From Lineus longissimus (Eukaryota > Nemertea > Pilidiophora > Heteronemertea > Lineidae): a stretch of DNA of 64,000 nt. Under the pieces are notes generated by a model, which saw nothing but the letters and a program-made list of their open reading frames with translations, ran no database searches and was not told the origin of the DNA. This document shows positions 28,001 to 36,963 of the stretch, piece after piece. The first letter of the stretch is position 1. Every line of letters begins with the position of its first letter. The translations under genes and the position numbers were made by a program. The stretch lies in contig NC_088324.1 of NCBI RefSeq assembly GCF_910592395.1, forward strand, positions 14,596,953 to 14,660,952, written 5' to 3'.

Positions 28001-31000
28001 TAGCTCAATGATAAGAATATCTCTTGGGTCCAAATTTGGTAAATGTTCCCTAACCTGCATGGCTATGGAGATAAGGGGCCATGCTGCATGAAATCCAGTT
28101 AGAAAAAAATGAATTTTTTCTCATGGCTTGGTGGTGCATATGTTAACTCTTATTCTCACCAAAGGAGACTTCAGGGTTCAGTTTCTGCCCATAGAGGGGG
28201 TTGGTTGAATGAGAAGCTTTTCCTGCTCTGACTTTGTTTTCATTCGCTATACGAAGGTATCCATGGTGGCTTGTGTGCATATGTTTCTTAACCAATCAGA
28301 ATGTTGTTTTCCAGTACGAATCAGAGTTAAACGCCTTGTCCAAGATGTTGGCAGAAACACAACATAAACTGCAGGATGCCGAATGCCGATTAACCCAACA
28401 AGATAGCTCAAAAACAGACTTAATGCGTGAATGGCAACAACGTCTGGTAGAAACGGAATCAGCCGTGAAACGGCAACAAATGGAAAAGGAAGAGCAGTCG
28501 AAACATTTAATACAAAGGTATAGCGGTCGTTCTGAATCCCACCTACAGGAGACCCAACTACGTCAACAACAACAACAACAGCAGCTACAACGACCGTACT
28601 CCGATTACCGGGCGGAGTCGTGTCCACAGTTGCTGAGCCGACATCACCGACAAGAATCCGAGAGCCCGCCAGTTATTTTACGCCATTCACAAAATCAAGC
28701 AAATATAAAATCTAGGTGGGCATAGTTTGCTTATGATATCAGTGGTGTGAACCTTTGTTATGTTTTCAATTAATTATGAATTTATAAATTATTAATATCA
28801 AATCTGATGATTTTCATTGATAATTATTGTAACTAATCAATAATTAATCGACTTGATTTTGTTTTGTCAATTACTTCATCGTTGGCTCAGCAGCAGTGGT
28901 TTTCAAACCTACATTTTCCATCTTTCCAAAACCTATACTTTTTCCCTTTAATATCCCCAAGTCCAAGCCTGTCCTCTATTCAAAGTGTAAACACTTGCTC
29001 CAATCCATTAGTACCGACCCTCTATCTGATTTCTTGTGATCTCTCTCAACTAACAGTTCACTTTAAAGTAGTTGACATGTGTTGTTGAATGACTCGCATA
29101 CTGTGTATCAGACTCCTTCTGCAGTGGTTCTGTTGCCTGAAAGTAGGAAGCTTACTTTTGAAAGTAGGGCTGCTTACTTTGAAAGTAGGAAGCTTACTTT
29201 TGAAAGTAGGGCTGCTTACTTTGAAAGTAGGGCTGCCTACTTTTGAAAGTAGGGCTGCCTACTTTTGAAAGTAGGGCTGCCTACTTTTGAAAGTAGGGCT
29301 GCCTACTTTTGAAACTAGGGCTGCCTACTTTTGAAAAAAGGGCTGCCTACTTTTGAAAGTAGGGCTGCCTACTTTTGAAAGTAGGGCTGCCTACTTTTGA
29401 AAGTAGGGCTGCCTACTTTTGAAACTAGGGCTTCCATCATCTAAAAGTAGGGCTGCCTGCTACTTGTACACAATTTTCCCAAATTGTAGGGGTTGTGTAC
29501 TAAAATTAGAGGGATTTTTTCTCTCACAAACTTGGGTCTCACTCAAGGCAATGTTGGCCGGAGCAGACTTTCAGCATGCAATATCACTGTGAGAGGAGCA
29601 TTACTGTGTATAAATGTTGCATCTCTGAAGCACAAAGCATCAATGTAAATGTTTTAAAAATCTGTCTACCATACATGTACCTTTCAAGGAGTAGCCGGGC
29701 GAACACTTATCATATCAAACCTCTTTCCTAGAGTAGACATTGGTGTAGAAAACAGTGTTATATTAGCCGCAATTGAAAAATACTTGTGCTGACGGCCGAT
29801 TGGTCAGGTCATATGTTGTCTTCTGTTGCCTTACAAACTGTTTTGATTTGCTGCAAATAGGTGGCTCTGAATATGAGTGTTTTCGCTAATTTTCAGTGTG
29901 AAAAATACATACGGACATGCGTACCAACCGAAACAGATTACAGACGTATGACAAGTCGAATGAAGGTGCGATAGAATTTCGATGAAAATTAATTTTTGGT
30001 GATTTTGGTGTGAATCCTAGTCAATGTCTTATGAATTTAATCTAAATACCTGCCAATAACTTACTCCCCAGGATGACAAATTACATCATTAACAGGAAAA
30101 AAACCTGGGTGAAATGTCACTTTGAAAATGGCACATTGATGTCATAAAGGTAGTTGACATTTAGCGCTGGCATCAGCAATGTTTGACCATGTCTGACTTC
30201 ATGCCAAAAGGACATCTTTGCATATTGGTGCTACATTTATTGAATTTTTAGCAGGTTTTGTAAATGAGGTCAAAAGGTTCTTCTTCTTTCTTGAAAACAT
30301 TGTCAGGATTCGCACTGAAACATCATTATGTCGGAGTGTTAGGCTTGTTTTCAAAACCACCACTGGTGTCGCCACCAGTTTGCTTGTCGCACTGTCACAT
30401 ATTGCTTTTGGTTTTGTAATCGTAATCCCACACTAGAGATCATGCTACTAAGAATGTATTGGTCATCCAATCGTTGACCTCTTTAATTTAATAGTGTGAA
30501 TATTTATTTCATGTAACCTTGTGCAAACTGATCAAAACTTTCTGCTGCGAATAAGTCTGTGGGGCATTAGAGTCTTAATCATATAGACTTGAACTCCTGA
30601 GTTGTGTGGTCTCATAGATATTTCATAAAAGTTATTCATCAATCATCTTCACCAAGTACCTACATGTGTAAGTGGAAATCTTTGGTCAGTTTGCTTTCCT
30701 GCTCAATCCCAGCACAATCATATGTTTCAAGATTTCAGTGGAGTCCTACTTAGGTCATCCAGTCATCCCTCATAGCACATGTTGTATAGTTCTAGAATAC
30801 ATCAGTTTATCCATTGGACATTCTGACATTTTTCAAAGTTGTGGTTTCAATCATGGGAGCTGAACAGTTCGTCAGTGGGCCTGGACAGGGCCACATACCT
30901 AAGTCATATGGAGCGTTTCTCAAATTGAGGTATGCAGTGTCGGAAAATTAGCCAACTGTGGGCCTGGACAGGGCCACATACCTAAGTCATATGGAGCGTT

Positions 31001-32061
31001 TCTCAAATTGAGGTATGCAGTCTTGGAAAGTTAGCCTCAAAGAACCAAGAATCTTGCTTTGTGCTACACAAAGTAGATCTGTTGCTCAGCAGATGTCTCA
31101 TCTCATCAATCAGCATATAAGCTTAGAACACATTACTTATAATGCACATTATGATTTTTCATTTTTAATTACAAACTGTGCCAGTTTTACTAATGTCCTT
31201 CGGAGGGTCCAGTAATAAATATTTTGATTTATCTCTAATGTCTGTGATACGAAAGTGATGAATGTTGCATAATTGAACACACTCACTAAATGCATTTTTA
31301 GAAGTTTTGGAGGGGGATACATGTAGATGGATTTGGTAGAGGCGTTTTTGACGGATGTATTTTCTATATGGATATGAAGTGTGGTGTTGGGCTTGGCTTT
31401 CTCCTTGGCATGTGTATAGTTTAGCTTCAGCTAGTCACAAATACATTCATCATGCTTGTAATGTATTCCTAAAACTTTAATCATCTCGTCAGCAGAATAT
31501 CAACATAAACGTCATTGATGATGTTTCATAATCTTGAGTTTGTCAAGATTGTTAAAAGCAATGGGTTAATCTGAAACATATGTGGTTGTTCATGAACCTC
31601 ACTTGTATCTGTTGTTAACAAGTGTTTGATGTTGTCCGTTCCAAGCTGTTTTCAGTTTGAACTCTGAAGGGTTCCCACTTTTAAGGAAAAAGTCCTTTGA
31701 TCAGTTTTGAGTTTCGAAGCTTTGGTGCTAAGAACATCTAAAAACCCACTGATTTGACTTAAATTTGCCTCATTTTCAAAAGTGTTTTGTTTGTTCTTGC
31801 AGATTAGTTGGAATGGAGAACGAACTCCGCCGTGAACAGACGGAGATGTCATCGATTCTGTCGCAGAAACAGAACGTGATAACGTCACAAGAAAAGCGCA
31901 TCCATAACCTGGACGTTGCCAACTCTCGCCTCCTGGGGGCGCTGGGACAGCTGAAGGATCGTTATACAGTGCCAAGTCGAAATGGAATTGCTAACAGTAA
32001 TATGCCAAGGGCGCAGTTGTCCATGACTGAGAGTGGCGAGTTTAAGAACAGTTCGTGTTAA
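975..32061 (+). CDS. RasGAP of the SynGAP/DAB2IP/RASAL2 family (multi-exon gene)
   Basis: The product speeds GTP hydrolysis by Ras-type small GTPases at membranes and, in this family, acts as a scaffold. Exons joined in phase: 975-1055, 7340-7464, 10551-10651, 14543-14662, 16052-16273, 20993-21193, 22150-22235, 22657-22711, 22834-22963, 23242-23404, 23585-23664, 23858-24036, 24200-24348, 24539-24705, 24966-25067, 26041-27411, 28315-28517 (or 28715), 31803-32061. That gives about 1,264 residues, close to the family's usual 1,100-1,350. Order: basic N-terminus with an LKRTKS motif, split PH, C2, RasGAP with the FLRFLCPAI signature, a low-complexity linker with an NPVY motif, coiled coil, and a C-terminus ending in GEF-KNSSC as I recall for vertebrate RASAL2. 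One invertebrate gene probably stands for the three vertebrate paralogues, so I give no symbol. The true 5' end may be outside the window. Confidence 0.92.
1056..7339 (+). other. RasGAP intron, 6.3 kb, containing an alternative first exon
   Basis: Apart from the exon at 6549-6681, I find no supported gene. Short ORFs on both strands near 5402-6054 lack splice context and family resemblance. If 6549-6681 is a first exon, the promoter of that isoform should lie just upstream, at about 6000-6500; I see no clear TATA box there. Confidence 0.5.
6549..6681 (+). CDS. Alternative first coding exon of the RasGAP gene (acidic N-terminus)
   Basis: An ATG at 6549 opens a frame running to a donor (GAA G|GTAGGA) at 6682. 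A second in-frame ATG is at 6597 and an in-frame stop lies upstream at 6489. The exon ends in phase 1, exactly what the exon at 7340 requires, and the join makes a Glu codon. The peptide is Tyr-rich then acidic ([19 protein letters not shown]), unlike random intron. No acceptor is obvious, which suits a first exon. Alternative N-termini from separate promoters are well known in SynGAP, DAB2IP and RASAL2. Confidence 0.6.
7340..7464 (+). CDS. RasGAP exon, N-terminal Ser-rich segment
   Basis: 125 nt from a strong acceptor (CTACTTTCAG) to donor GTGAGT, phase 1 in and phase 0 out. It encodes a segment with possible phosphorylation sites (RRCSIPIV, then acidic [15 protein letters not shown]). It is the common exon where the two upstream starts meet. 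Confidence 0.8.
7465..10550 (+). other. RasGAP intron, 3.1 kb
   Basis: No gene seen. A segment at 9557-9625 recurs imperfectly at 9717-9790. Short ORFs here are unremarkable. Confidence 0.6.
9557..9790 (+). repeat. Imperfect duplication of about 70 bp, spaced 159 bp
   Basis: AGAACAGCCAATGGT occurs at 9562 and 9721. Both copies are followed by a similar CTTC...TGCCC and GAGTGGCTGG pattern, suggesting an old local duplication within the intron. Confidence 0.5.
10551..10651 (+). CDS. RasGAP exon, basic motif before the PH domain
   Basis: 101 nt between TTCTTACAG and GTAAGT, phase 0 to 2. It encodes [20 protein letters not shown], which matches the conserved vertebrate family block at the N-terminal edge of the split PH domain, in pattern G-(F/L)-x2-(R/K)-x2-S-x-(I/L)-KRTKS-x2-KLDR. 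Confidence 0.9.
10652..14542 (+). other. RasGAP intron, 3.9 kb, with a 21-bp minisatellite
   Basis: Contains the tandem array at 13591-13775. A GC-richer island at about 12160-12330 is open on both strands but does not fit the flanking exon phases; see the rejected list. Confidence 0.6.
13591..13775 (+). repeat. 21-bp tandem array (about 8 copies)
   Basis: The unit reads approximately ATTGACCTTGAAATTGTAGAC, with later copies lengthened by a few bases (TGTGACC). Because 21 is a multiple of three, the array is open in some frames and yields an artefactual repeated Ile-Asp-Leu-Glu peptide. Confidence 0.9.
14543..14662 (+). CDS. RasGAP exon, Ser/Lys/Arg-rich segment
   Basis: 120 nt from CTTTCAG to GTAAGG, phase 2 to 2. 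It encodes [20 protein letters not shown] and a Ser/Thr-rich tail, with several basophilic-kinase-like sites (RSFS, RISR). As a symmetric exon, 120 nt long and phase 2-2, it could be skipped without a frameshift. Confidence 0.8.
14663..16051 (+). other. RasGAP intron, 1.4 kb
   Basis: No gene, RNA or element recognised. Confidence 0.6.
16052..16273 (+). CDS. RasGAP exon, PH domain core
   Basis: 222 nt from TTTTGCAG to GTAGGT, phase 2 to 2. It includes [12 protein letters not shown] and the PH-domain part [20 protein letters not shown] followed by R-E-K-W. The last matches the family's (C/S)RSAAERDKW block, which carries the invariant PH Trp. Confidence 0.92.
16274..20992 (+). other. RasGAP intron, 4.7 kb
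   Basis: Holds a 10-bp AT-rich array (16841-16928) and a small AT palindrome at 18378-18404 with 12-bp arms. Nothing else recognised. Confidence 0.6.
16841..16928 (+). repeat. 10-bp tandem array (AAATTTTGTA)
   Basis: About eight head-to-tail copies of AAATTTTGTA with minor variants. Simple AT-rich minisatellite inside an intron. Confidence 0.9.
20993..22963 (+). CDS. RasGAP exons for the C2 domain (four exons)
   Basis: Exons 20993-21193, 22150-22235, 22657-22711 and 22834-22963 join in phase. They encode [38 protein letters not shown], then [14 protein letters not shown] with a Lys/Arg cluster, and end at the strongly conserved IRIKARFQT and ILPMEMY blocks. This is the C2 domain, which in the family binds membrane and supports Rap/Ras GAP activity. 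Introns between them (21194-22149, 22236-22656, 22712-22833) hold nothing else I recognise. Confidence 0.93.
23242..25067 (+). CDS. RasGAP exons for the catalytic GAP domain (six exons)
   Basis: Exons 23242-23404, 23585-23664, 23858-24036, 24200-24348, 24539-24705 and 24966-25067 join in phase. The arginine finger is expected at the Arg of [16 protein letters not shown], aligned with the FRENTLATK block of vertebrate homologues. Further conserved blocks are ELKEVFASF, the RasGAP signature [38 protein letters not shown] and [10 protein letters not shown]. All landmarks of an active GAP are present. Introns between are short (about 165-260 nt) and show nothing else. Confidence 0.95.
25068..26040 (+). 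other. RasGAP intron, about 1 kb, with a 21-bp array
   Basis: The flanking exons both sit at phase 0 and align through family homology, so no exon needs to be missing here. Contains the array at 25755-25882. Confidence 0.6.
25755..25882 (+). repeat. 21-bp tandem array (about 6 imperfect copies)
   Basis: TTGCTT recurs at 25769, 25790, 25811 and 25832, with TTGCAT at 25853, each 21 bp apart. The unit is approximately GTTGCTTAGAAACTATCAGGC. The sequence is unrelated to the 21-bp array at 13591. Confidence 0.85.
26041..27411 (+). CDS. RasGAP large exon: disordered Ser/Pro/Asn-rich linker (457 codons)
   Basis: 1,371 nt with phase 0 at both ends, from CTATCCAG to GTAATG. It begins with a helical stretch matching the end of the GAP region ([20 protein letters not shown]). 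It continues with Ser/Asn/Gln-rich sequence, [20 protein letters not shown] (the conserved PLSF-NPVY block, a potential PTB-binding NPxY), Pro-directed sites such as PPESP, and a run of four Gln near 27188-27205. It ends in [12 protein letters not shown], the start of the coiled coil. This corresponds to the region Pfam calls DAB2P_C. Confidence 0.93.
27412..28314 (+). other. RasGAP intron, 0.9 kb
   Basis: Reading through from the large exon adds about 40 codons and stops at 27531, so intron retention would truncate the protein before the coiled coil. No other feature seen. Confidence 0.6.
28315..28715 (+). CDS. RasGAP coiled-coil exon with two usable donor sites
   Basis: The acceptor (TTTTCCAG) precedes [20 protein letters not shown] and further heptad-like sequence up to [11 protein letters not shown] proximal donor at 28518 (AAAG|GTATAG) and a distal donor at 28716 (CTAG|GTGGGC) both leave phase 2, so both join the last exon at 31803 with an Arg codon. 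The proximal site gives the canonical coil continuing into [10 protein letters not shown]. The distal site adds 66 residues rich in Gln, Ser, Arg and His, including a run of seven Gln. Vertebrate homologues have no such insert as far as I recall. Confidence 0.85.
29138..29462 (+). repeat. 22-bp tandem array of self-complementary units (about 15 copies)
   Basis: The unit is approximately GCCTACTTTTGAAAGTAGGGCT. Each contains the near-perfect palindrome CCTACTTTTGAAAGTAGG, so every copy could form a short hairpin and the array on either strand could form a run of hairpins. A few copies vary (GAAACTAGG, GAAAAAAGG, AAGCTTACT). Confidence 0.93.
30874..31040 (+). repeat. Two-copy tandem duplication, period 83 bp
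   Basis: The block beginning GTGGGCCTGGACAGGGCCAC at 30875 recurs at 30958, nearly identical for more than 60 bases, implying a recent duplication. Confidence 0.95.
31803..32061 (+). CDS. RasGAP terminal exon (end of coiled coil and conserved C-terminus)
   Basis: The acceptor TGTTCTTGCAG is followed by 86 codons and a TAA at 32059-32061. The sequence [19 protein letters not shown], the [10 protein letters not shown] block, [16 protein letters not shown] and the last residues ([11 protein letters not shown]) match the conserved family C-terminus. Confidence 0.95.
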
Positions 32062-32873
32062 GAATCTAATCAGGACATTGTGTTGAGAACTAGAACACGG
32101 AAGAAAGACCTCATAGATTGCTAAATAGTCTGGTGCGCCAAAGGCCTTAGATGTCCAGGTACTTGGTTTGTGCTGGATACGGTTGAGAGAAGACAGAGTG
32201 GCAAATTAGTCATCTTGCAATCATAAGTGATGTTCTGTTGTTGTTGCTTCAGTTGCCATGGTGATGTGGCATGTCATGTGATATTGTGTTGTCATATCAC
32301 GTGGTTGCTATGGTTATGTGTAAACAGTTCTTGTTTCCATGGATACCAAGAGTGACGTCACTTTGAGTTTTAAAAGTACACAGCTACACTTTGTTATGGA
32401 TTGTTCATTGTTGCTAAGGAGTTTTATGGTTGCTAAGCAACCACCTACTTGGAAAGTTGGATTAACAGGACCAGCATGAAAGTGGGTGTTCTGAAACACT
32501 CTTTGGGGAGAGGGAAACTTTGTCACTAGGCAGAAAGATCTGCAGACTTTTGGAAATGTTGGGACCAGTCACATTCAGCTTATTATTTGGATTTTAGAAA
32601 ACAGTTTTCTGGTGATGACGAATTCAATTATGCCTTTTAAAAAAATTCCGCACTCGTACCCTCGGATTAGTGTTTGTTAAGATGATATGAATTGAGGTAT
32701 GATGATATGTTGGTTCCACCCTCAAAGGGTGGGGCCAGTAACTTCAAAGGCCTGATTATGTGAAATATTATGAATATACCCTATTGATGGCCAACTATAA
32801 CCTGGTGCTATTAATTGTATTCAACTCTGGTGTTAAGTAGAGATCACGTTAGGGTTTTGTCTTCATGAATAAA
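32062..32873 (+). other. Probable 3' UTR of the RasGAP gene with a poly(A) signal
   Basis: AATAAA at 32868-32873 lies about 0.8 kb after the stop codon. A second possible signal (AATAAA) lies near 33576. A long 3' UTR is usual for this gene family. Confidence 0.5.
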
Positions 32874-33417
32874 TACCTCTTTAGAGAGAAAGAAAGGGTT
32901 AATGTGTCAAGTTGACAAATCGATTTGTGGTGGAGGACAGTAAAAAGTCTGATGTTGTTTCAGTGGGCGATAACGCTTGCACGAGCAGTAGAAAGTGATT
33001 GGGCTCTGAATTGATTTACTCTCCTAAATCACTGAAGCAATACATTCTCCAAAGCAGAGTCGTCTTATACAGTGTTAGTGAGGTAGTGTTTTATCTGTTA
33101 TATATGTACACATATTGTGGTGTTTTAACCCTGCTTTGGAGAGTGCACCCTGAAGGCATCCCATGTACTTGATCGTATCGGACTTAATTCAAATTCAATC
33201 ATGTATAATTGTTTCCGCAAACCTCGTGCACAACTTTTCTGAACTGAAATATTAGTTGCATGTCTCGATATTGTCATGAAATAGCCTATGCCAGAGTGGC
33301 GCATGGTTGCAGCTCCACCAAGTTCTCGAGAGTTTATACAAAGGTACCTTGATTGTGAAAAAAATATATGCACTTGCTGTTGATTATGAGAAGATAAAGG
33401 CCTGCTGTATCTGTACT

Positions 33418-33556
33418 GATTTCCCTAGATTTGTTAAGAAGATATACCGATTTCCCTAACTTTTGAGAGGAGATATACTGATTTCCCTAACTTTTGAGAG
33501 GAGATATACTGATTTCCCTAGATTTTGACAGCAGATATGCTCGATTCCCTAGTTTT
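33418..33556 (+). repeat. 31-bp tandem array (about 4.5 copies)
   Basis: GATTTCCCTAACTTTTGAGA and the following GGAGATATACT repeat every 31 bp from 33421 to 33544, with diverged outer copies. Confidence 0.88.
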
Positions 33557-34507
33557 AAACAAGCAATACACTTTAATAAAGAGTTGTCTTGTTTTGCAAT
33601 GAATCGCTTCACTTTTAAGGCTGCACTGGAAATCTACCCTGTTCTATGCACATCTTTTCTAAGGAAGATTTTGATAATATGTTTGTAACCTCCTTAGGCA
33701 AGGGTTTGGGGTGTCTCTTCTTCTATACTCAAAGCCTTCTATCAAATGCAAGTGTCCCGGTGCTCAATTGAATGAATATACTGGTCTTGGGCTAAAATAG
33801 ACTTGCCCAAATCTTTCTCAGATGCATTTTAGGGTGTAATGTGCTCATTCCACCCCTCAATTTTACCAGTCACGAAATATTGGGCCGTTCTATTGTTACT
33901 AGAAATCAGTTCTGCACTGTCTTACATGTATTGTCAGTCAGTTGGGCACCATGAGTATGTCATGTATGTGAGGGTTACCGGAATCCTATAAAAATGTGCT
34001 TCAGGACCATATCAAAAGTTAGTGATACCGAAAAACCATAAAATAGTACTCTGTAAACTTTCGTTTGCCATTATTGTTTATTTGGTCATGCTATACCTGA
34101 GTAAAAAGTAAAAACCGATCTAAGCTAGCTTATTTCTTTGTCTCCAAGCAAGAGAGATGGGTATTTTTTGTATCATGTAGCGTCAGTGTATTACCACTGA
34201 CTTGGTGTATATATGTATTATGCATTTATTATGTTCGTTATGAACATGATGTAATTTAAGTAAAACGTATCTCTTTCACATGAAATACTGGTGTTGACTT
34301 GTTCTTTGGTCTGTCACTCATTGATCCTCGCTTGAATGAGGAGATTCCCATCCCGAGAGAGCTCCATAGGAAACAAGAACCCCAGAAGAAAATTGGTTTC
34401 TGGGTGTCTGCAAGCTAAAATTAGCTAGACACAGCCAAACCAGAAGTATTAAGGTAGCAGGAAGGGGTGGGTGTTTGTGGTTTCCGAGTGTGAGGGGGTA
34501 AAGGGGT

Positions 34508-34560
34508 GTCTGTTGACTGTGCTTTAAGAGAGACTAGGCATTAACGCACAGTCAACAGAC
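34508..34560. repeat. Inverted repeat: perfect 15-bp arms, 23-nt loop
   Basis: GTCTGTTGACTGTGC at 34508-34522 is exactly the reverse complement of 34546-34560. Three further outward positions pair with one mismatch. It could be a small hairpin RNA, a cruciform or the edge of an unknown element. There are no clear target duplications. Confidence 0.7.
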
Positions 34561-35040
34561 AACCATGCGATATGGACCATTCTGGAAAAACTCCATGAGG
34601 AAGGTATGCTCATTAGCATAATCTATTATTAGCCCCTGCTCGAGGTAATCTTGCGCAGTGTTGCTTCTGCCCACATACAACGTGCTGAAAAACGTCTCGT
34701 ACAAAGAAAGTCTGGCATGCGTCAGACTAATAAGTAAACAACTTCTGGCTGCGCGAGACCACTGATAAAAATGACCATTGCAGAGACTCTGTGACGTAGG
34801 CATATATTTTTTACAATTAAAAATGCTCTCAAAAGACGATATGGAATGATTATTCATTAACATTTGCCGAACTATATACCTTCTAATTATCACTTTACAT
34901 AAATAGGTCGGCGTAAGGTCTCGTGCTTTTCTTTCCTCGTGACAATATACGGCAAAAGTCCATAATGAGGTCACGGTGACCCGTTATAAATGTTTCGCCA
35001 GCTTCGCTATTTTGCCGCTACGAGGCGCGTTGGGTCCTTG

Positions 35041-36002
35041 CGTCAAGGTCAAGGAGGATACCGCGGTGACGTCACATCACGTGATCCCGACCCATATTAG
35101 TGATCGCTATGGCCAATCAGATTCAGTCTACTGACAGCACCAGCACTGAACACATCTCCACGTCTCACTGTCTGGAGCGCTCCTGTACACAAAAACACCA
35201 ATAGACATGAAATATTGCAATACCTAGTATGGATTCTTCCTGTGTAAAATAAAATTTACAGAGCAGATTAACTTCCACGAATAAAAAAGACGTTTGGCGT
35301 GGCCAAAGTGCGGAAATAATGTCTCCGCTAAAATACACTACGAAATACACTAATCAATGCACTACGCAATATACAGTAGAGATGCAGTTGAGTTTGTTAT
35401 TGTTTTGACTTAGAAGCTCGCCCATATCATAATATATTCATGTATTCATGAAGTATGAACTCATTTCTGTCACATACAACTCTAAGAACAGTCAATTTCT
35501 CCTTAAATCATCACCGAAACCGCGATATCCGCAGGAAGATTTCGTTCTAGTGTCCGAAAATGCATGATCTTACAGGGGCGCTAACTCGACAAATAGAGGG
35601 GATCTATGGGGATCTATGCGAGTTTTAGGTATAACAGGTCTCGAACTTGTAAATCTGTAAACATGACTCCAAATCCCATTATGATAATGAAGAGATTGCC
35701 CCATATCTGGGAGACTGTTTTGAAACCATCGCTAATTTTGGAAGATCGGTGCCCGGCTATTTGGTTTAAAAAACCCTATTTTTCCCCATCAAAACAGCAC
35801 TTTTCATTATTCAAATGATAGCTTATTGTCTGAAGACTTATTTCATAGCAGAAAAGTACTAATAACTCTGATTTGATGCGAAAAATCTAACTTTTTTGAT
35901 GACTTGATTTTCCCTTGGCCGTGGATCGAGTTTGTTTACAATATGCAGCGCCATCTTGGAAAAAGCCGTGACGTCACCGCAGTATCCTCCTTGCGTCAAG
36001 GT
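35041..36002. mobile_element. 944-bp TIR element with 9-bp target duplication (Mutator-like, non-autonomous)
   Basis: CGTCAAGGT at 35041-35049 and again at 35994-36002 flanks an element that starts CAAGGAGGATACCGCGG and ends with its reverse complement. The terminal inverted repeats are 26 bp with one mismatch, and each includes the palindrome GTGACGTCAC. A 9-bp duplication is typical of Mutator-like (MULE) elements. The interior has no credible transposase ORF, so I call it non-autonomous. The perfect duplication suggests a fairly recent insertion. Confidence 0.85.
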
Positions 36003-36159
36003 TGTGACTGTCTTTCCGCATCGAAACAAGTGGTGCCCTTTTTAATTAACAACCCAGTATGTCACCATCCCCACTAATCACCTTCGAATACATCCACCAG
36101 CCTCCCTCCCATCCAGCAGTGTTCATTGCAGAAGTATGTTTCTTTCCTGAGACGTCCAC

Positions 36160-36590
36160 TGATGCTTGTCTTCAAGACAGGTTGTTCCCCCAATGCACTG
36201 TCGCTTAGAGCTAGCACTATTCTGTCTTCAGGATGGGTAGTTCCCTCAATACACCAGAGCTAGTGCTGATCCGTCTTCAAGATGGAGTGCCCCAATTTGC
36301 CATCACCCAGAGCAAGCACTGATCTGTCTCCAAGATGGGCTGTGCCCCCAATACAACAGCGCCAACACTGATCTTTCTTCAGGATGGGTTGTTTCAATCG
36401 CCCAATGCACTATACTCCCAGAGCTGGCACTGATGTTTGTCTCCAATGTGGGTTGTTCTCCTAGCGAACCATCTACCAGAGCTAGCACTGATCTGTCTTC
36501 AAGATGGGTTGTTCCCCTTGTGCTATATCACCCAGAGCTGGCTGCCTGCAGATAGGTTGTTCCCTTCAGTACACCTACCATCAACATCGA
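36160..36590 (+). repeat. Minisatellite, imperfect 50-65 bp units (about 8 copies)
   Basis: Units share CAGAGCTAGCACTGATCTGT and CTTCAAGATGGGTTGTTCCC, with variable spacers containing CCAATGCACTA. A diverged copy may lie at about 37125-37200. Confidence 0.85.
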
Positions 36591-36892
36591 GGAAAGTTTA
36601 TGAAGCTGAGGTTGTCTGCAAGTGGAATTCTCTCATACGGGAAGGCAAGAGACGTGATTTGCCTTGCGTGAGGACCGAATTCAGTGCAGCTGTCTCGTTA
36701 GCCCATTAAAATGGGCTTCGATCCGCTCTGTACGCTGTTCACTTACAGTGAGAAGGGGCCAGGGCGGTACTGTCTCATTGGCAAAAGTCTTCTCAAGAAC
36801 ATGGTCCTCCCCAGCAAAAAACAACATGCTTGCTATCGCCTGTGCTGCCACTTCTTGTATTAGTACACAGTAAAGAAGGACACTGAGAGAAC

Positions 36893-36963
36893 GGATCGTT
36901 GGTCTAGTGGTACGATTCTTGCTTCGGCTGCGAGAGGTCCCGGGTTCAACTCCCGGGCAAGCT
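36893..36963 (+). tRNA. tRNA-Pro(CGG)-like gene, probably degenerate
   Basis: A 71-nt cloverleaf-like sequence has a box A (TGGTCTAGTGG) and box B (GGTTCAACTCC), a perfect 5-bp T stem, an anticodon stem with one G-U pair, and loop TTCGGCT giving anticodon CGG (Pro). TTTT at 36965-36968 could end Pol III transcription. The acceptor stem has two mismatches and two G-U pairs, and position 37 is C rather than a purine. It is therefore likely a pseudogene or the head of a tRNA-derived SINE. Confidence 0.65.

Larger units (their letters stand above)
28716..31802 (+). other. RasGAP last intron, 3.1 kb, with two repeat arrays
   Basis: Holds an AT-rich palindromic tract at about 28760-28860, the 22-bp array at 29138-29462 and the 83-bp duplication at 30874-31040. 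No gene recognised. Confidence 0.6.

Noticed and set aside
34552-34974. 140-codon minus-strand ORF
   Set aside because: No recognised family, no clear promoter or poly(A) signal. Kept only as a low-interest observation beside the hairpin.
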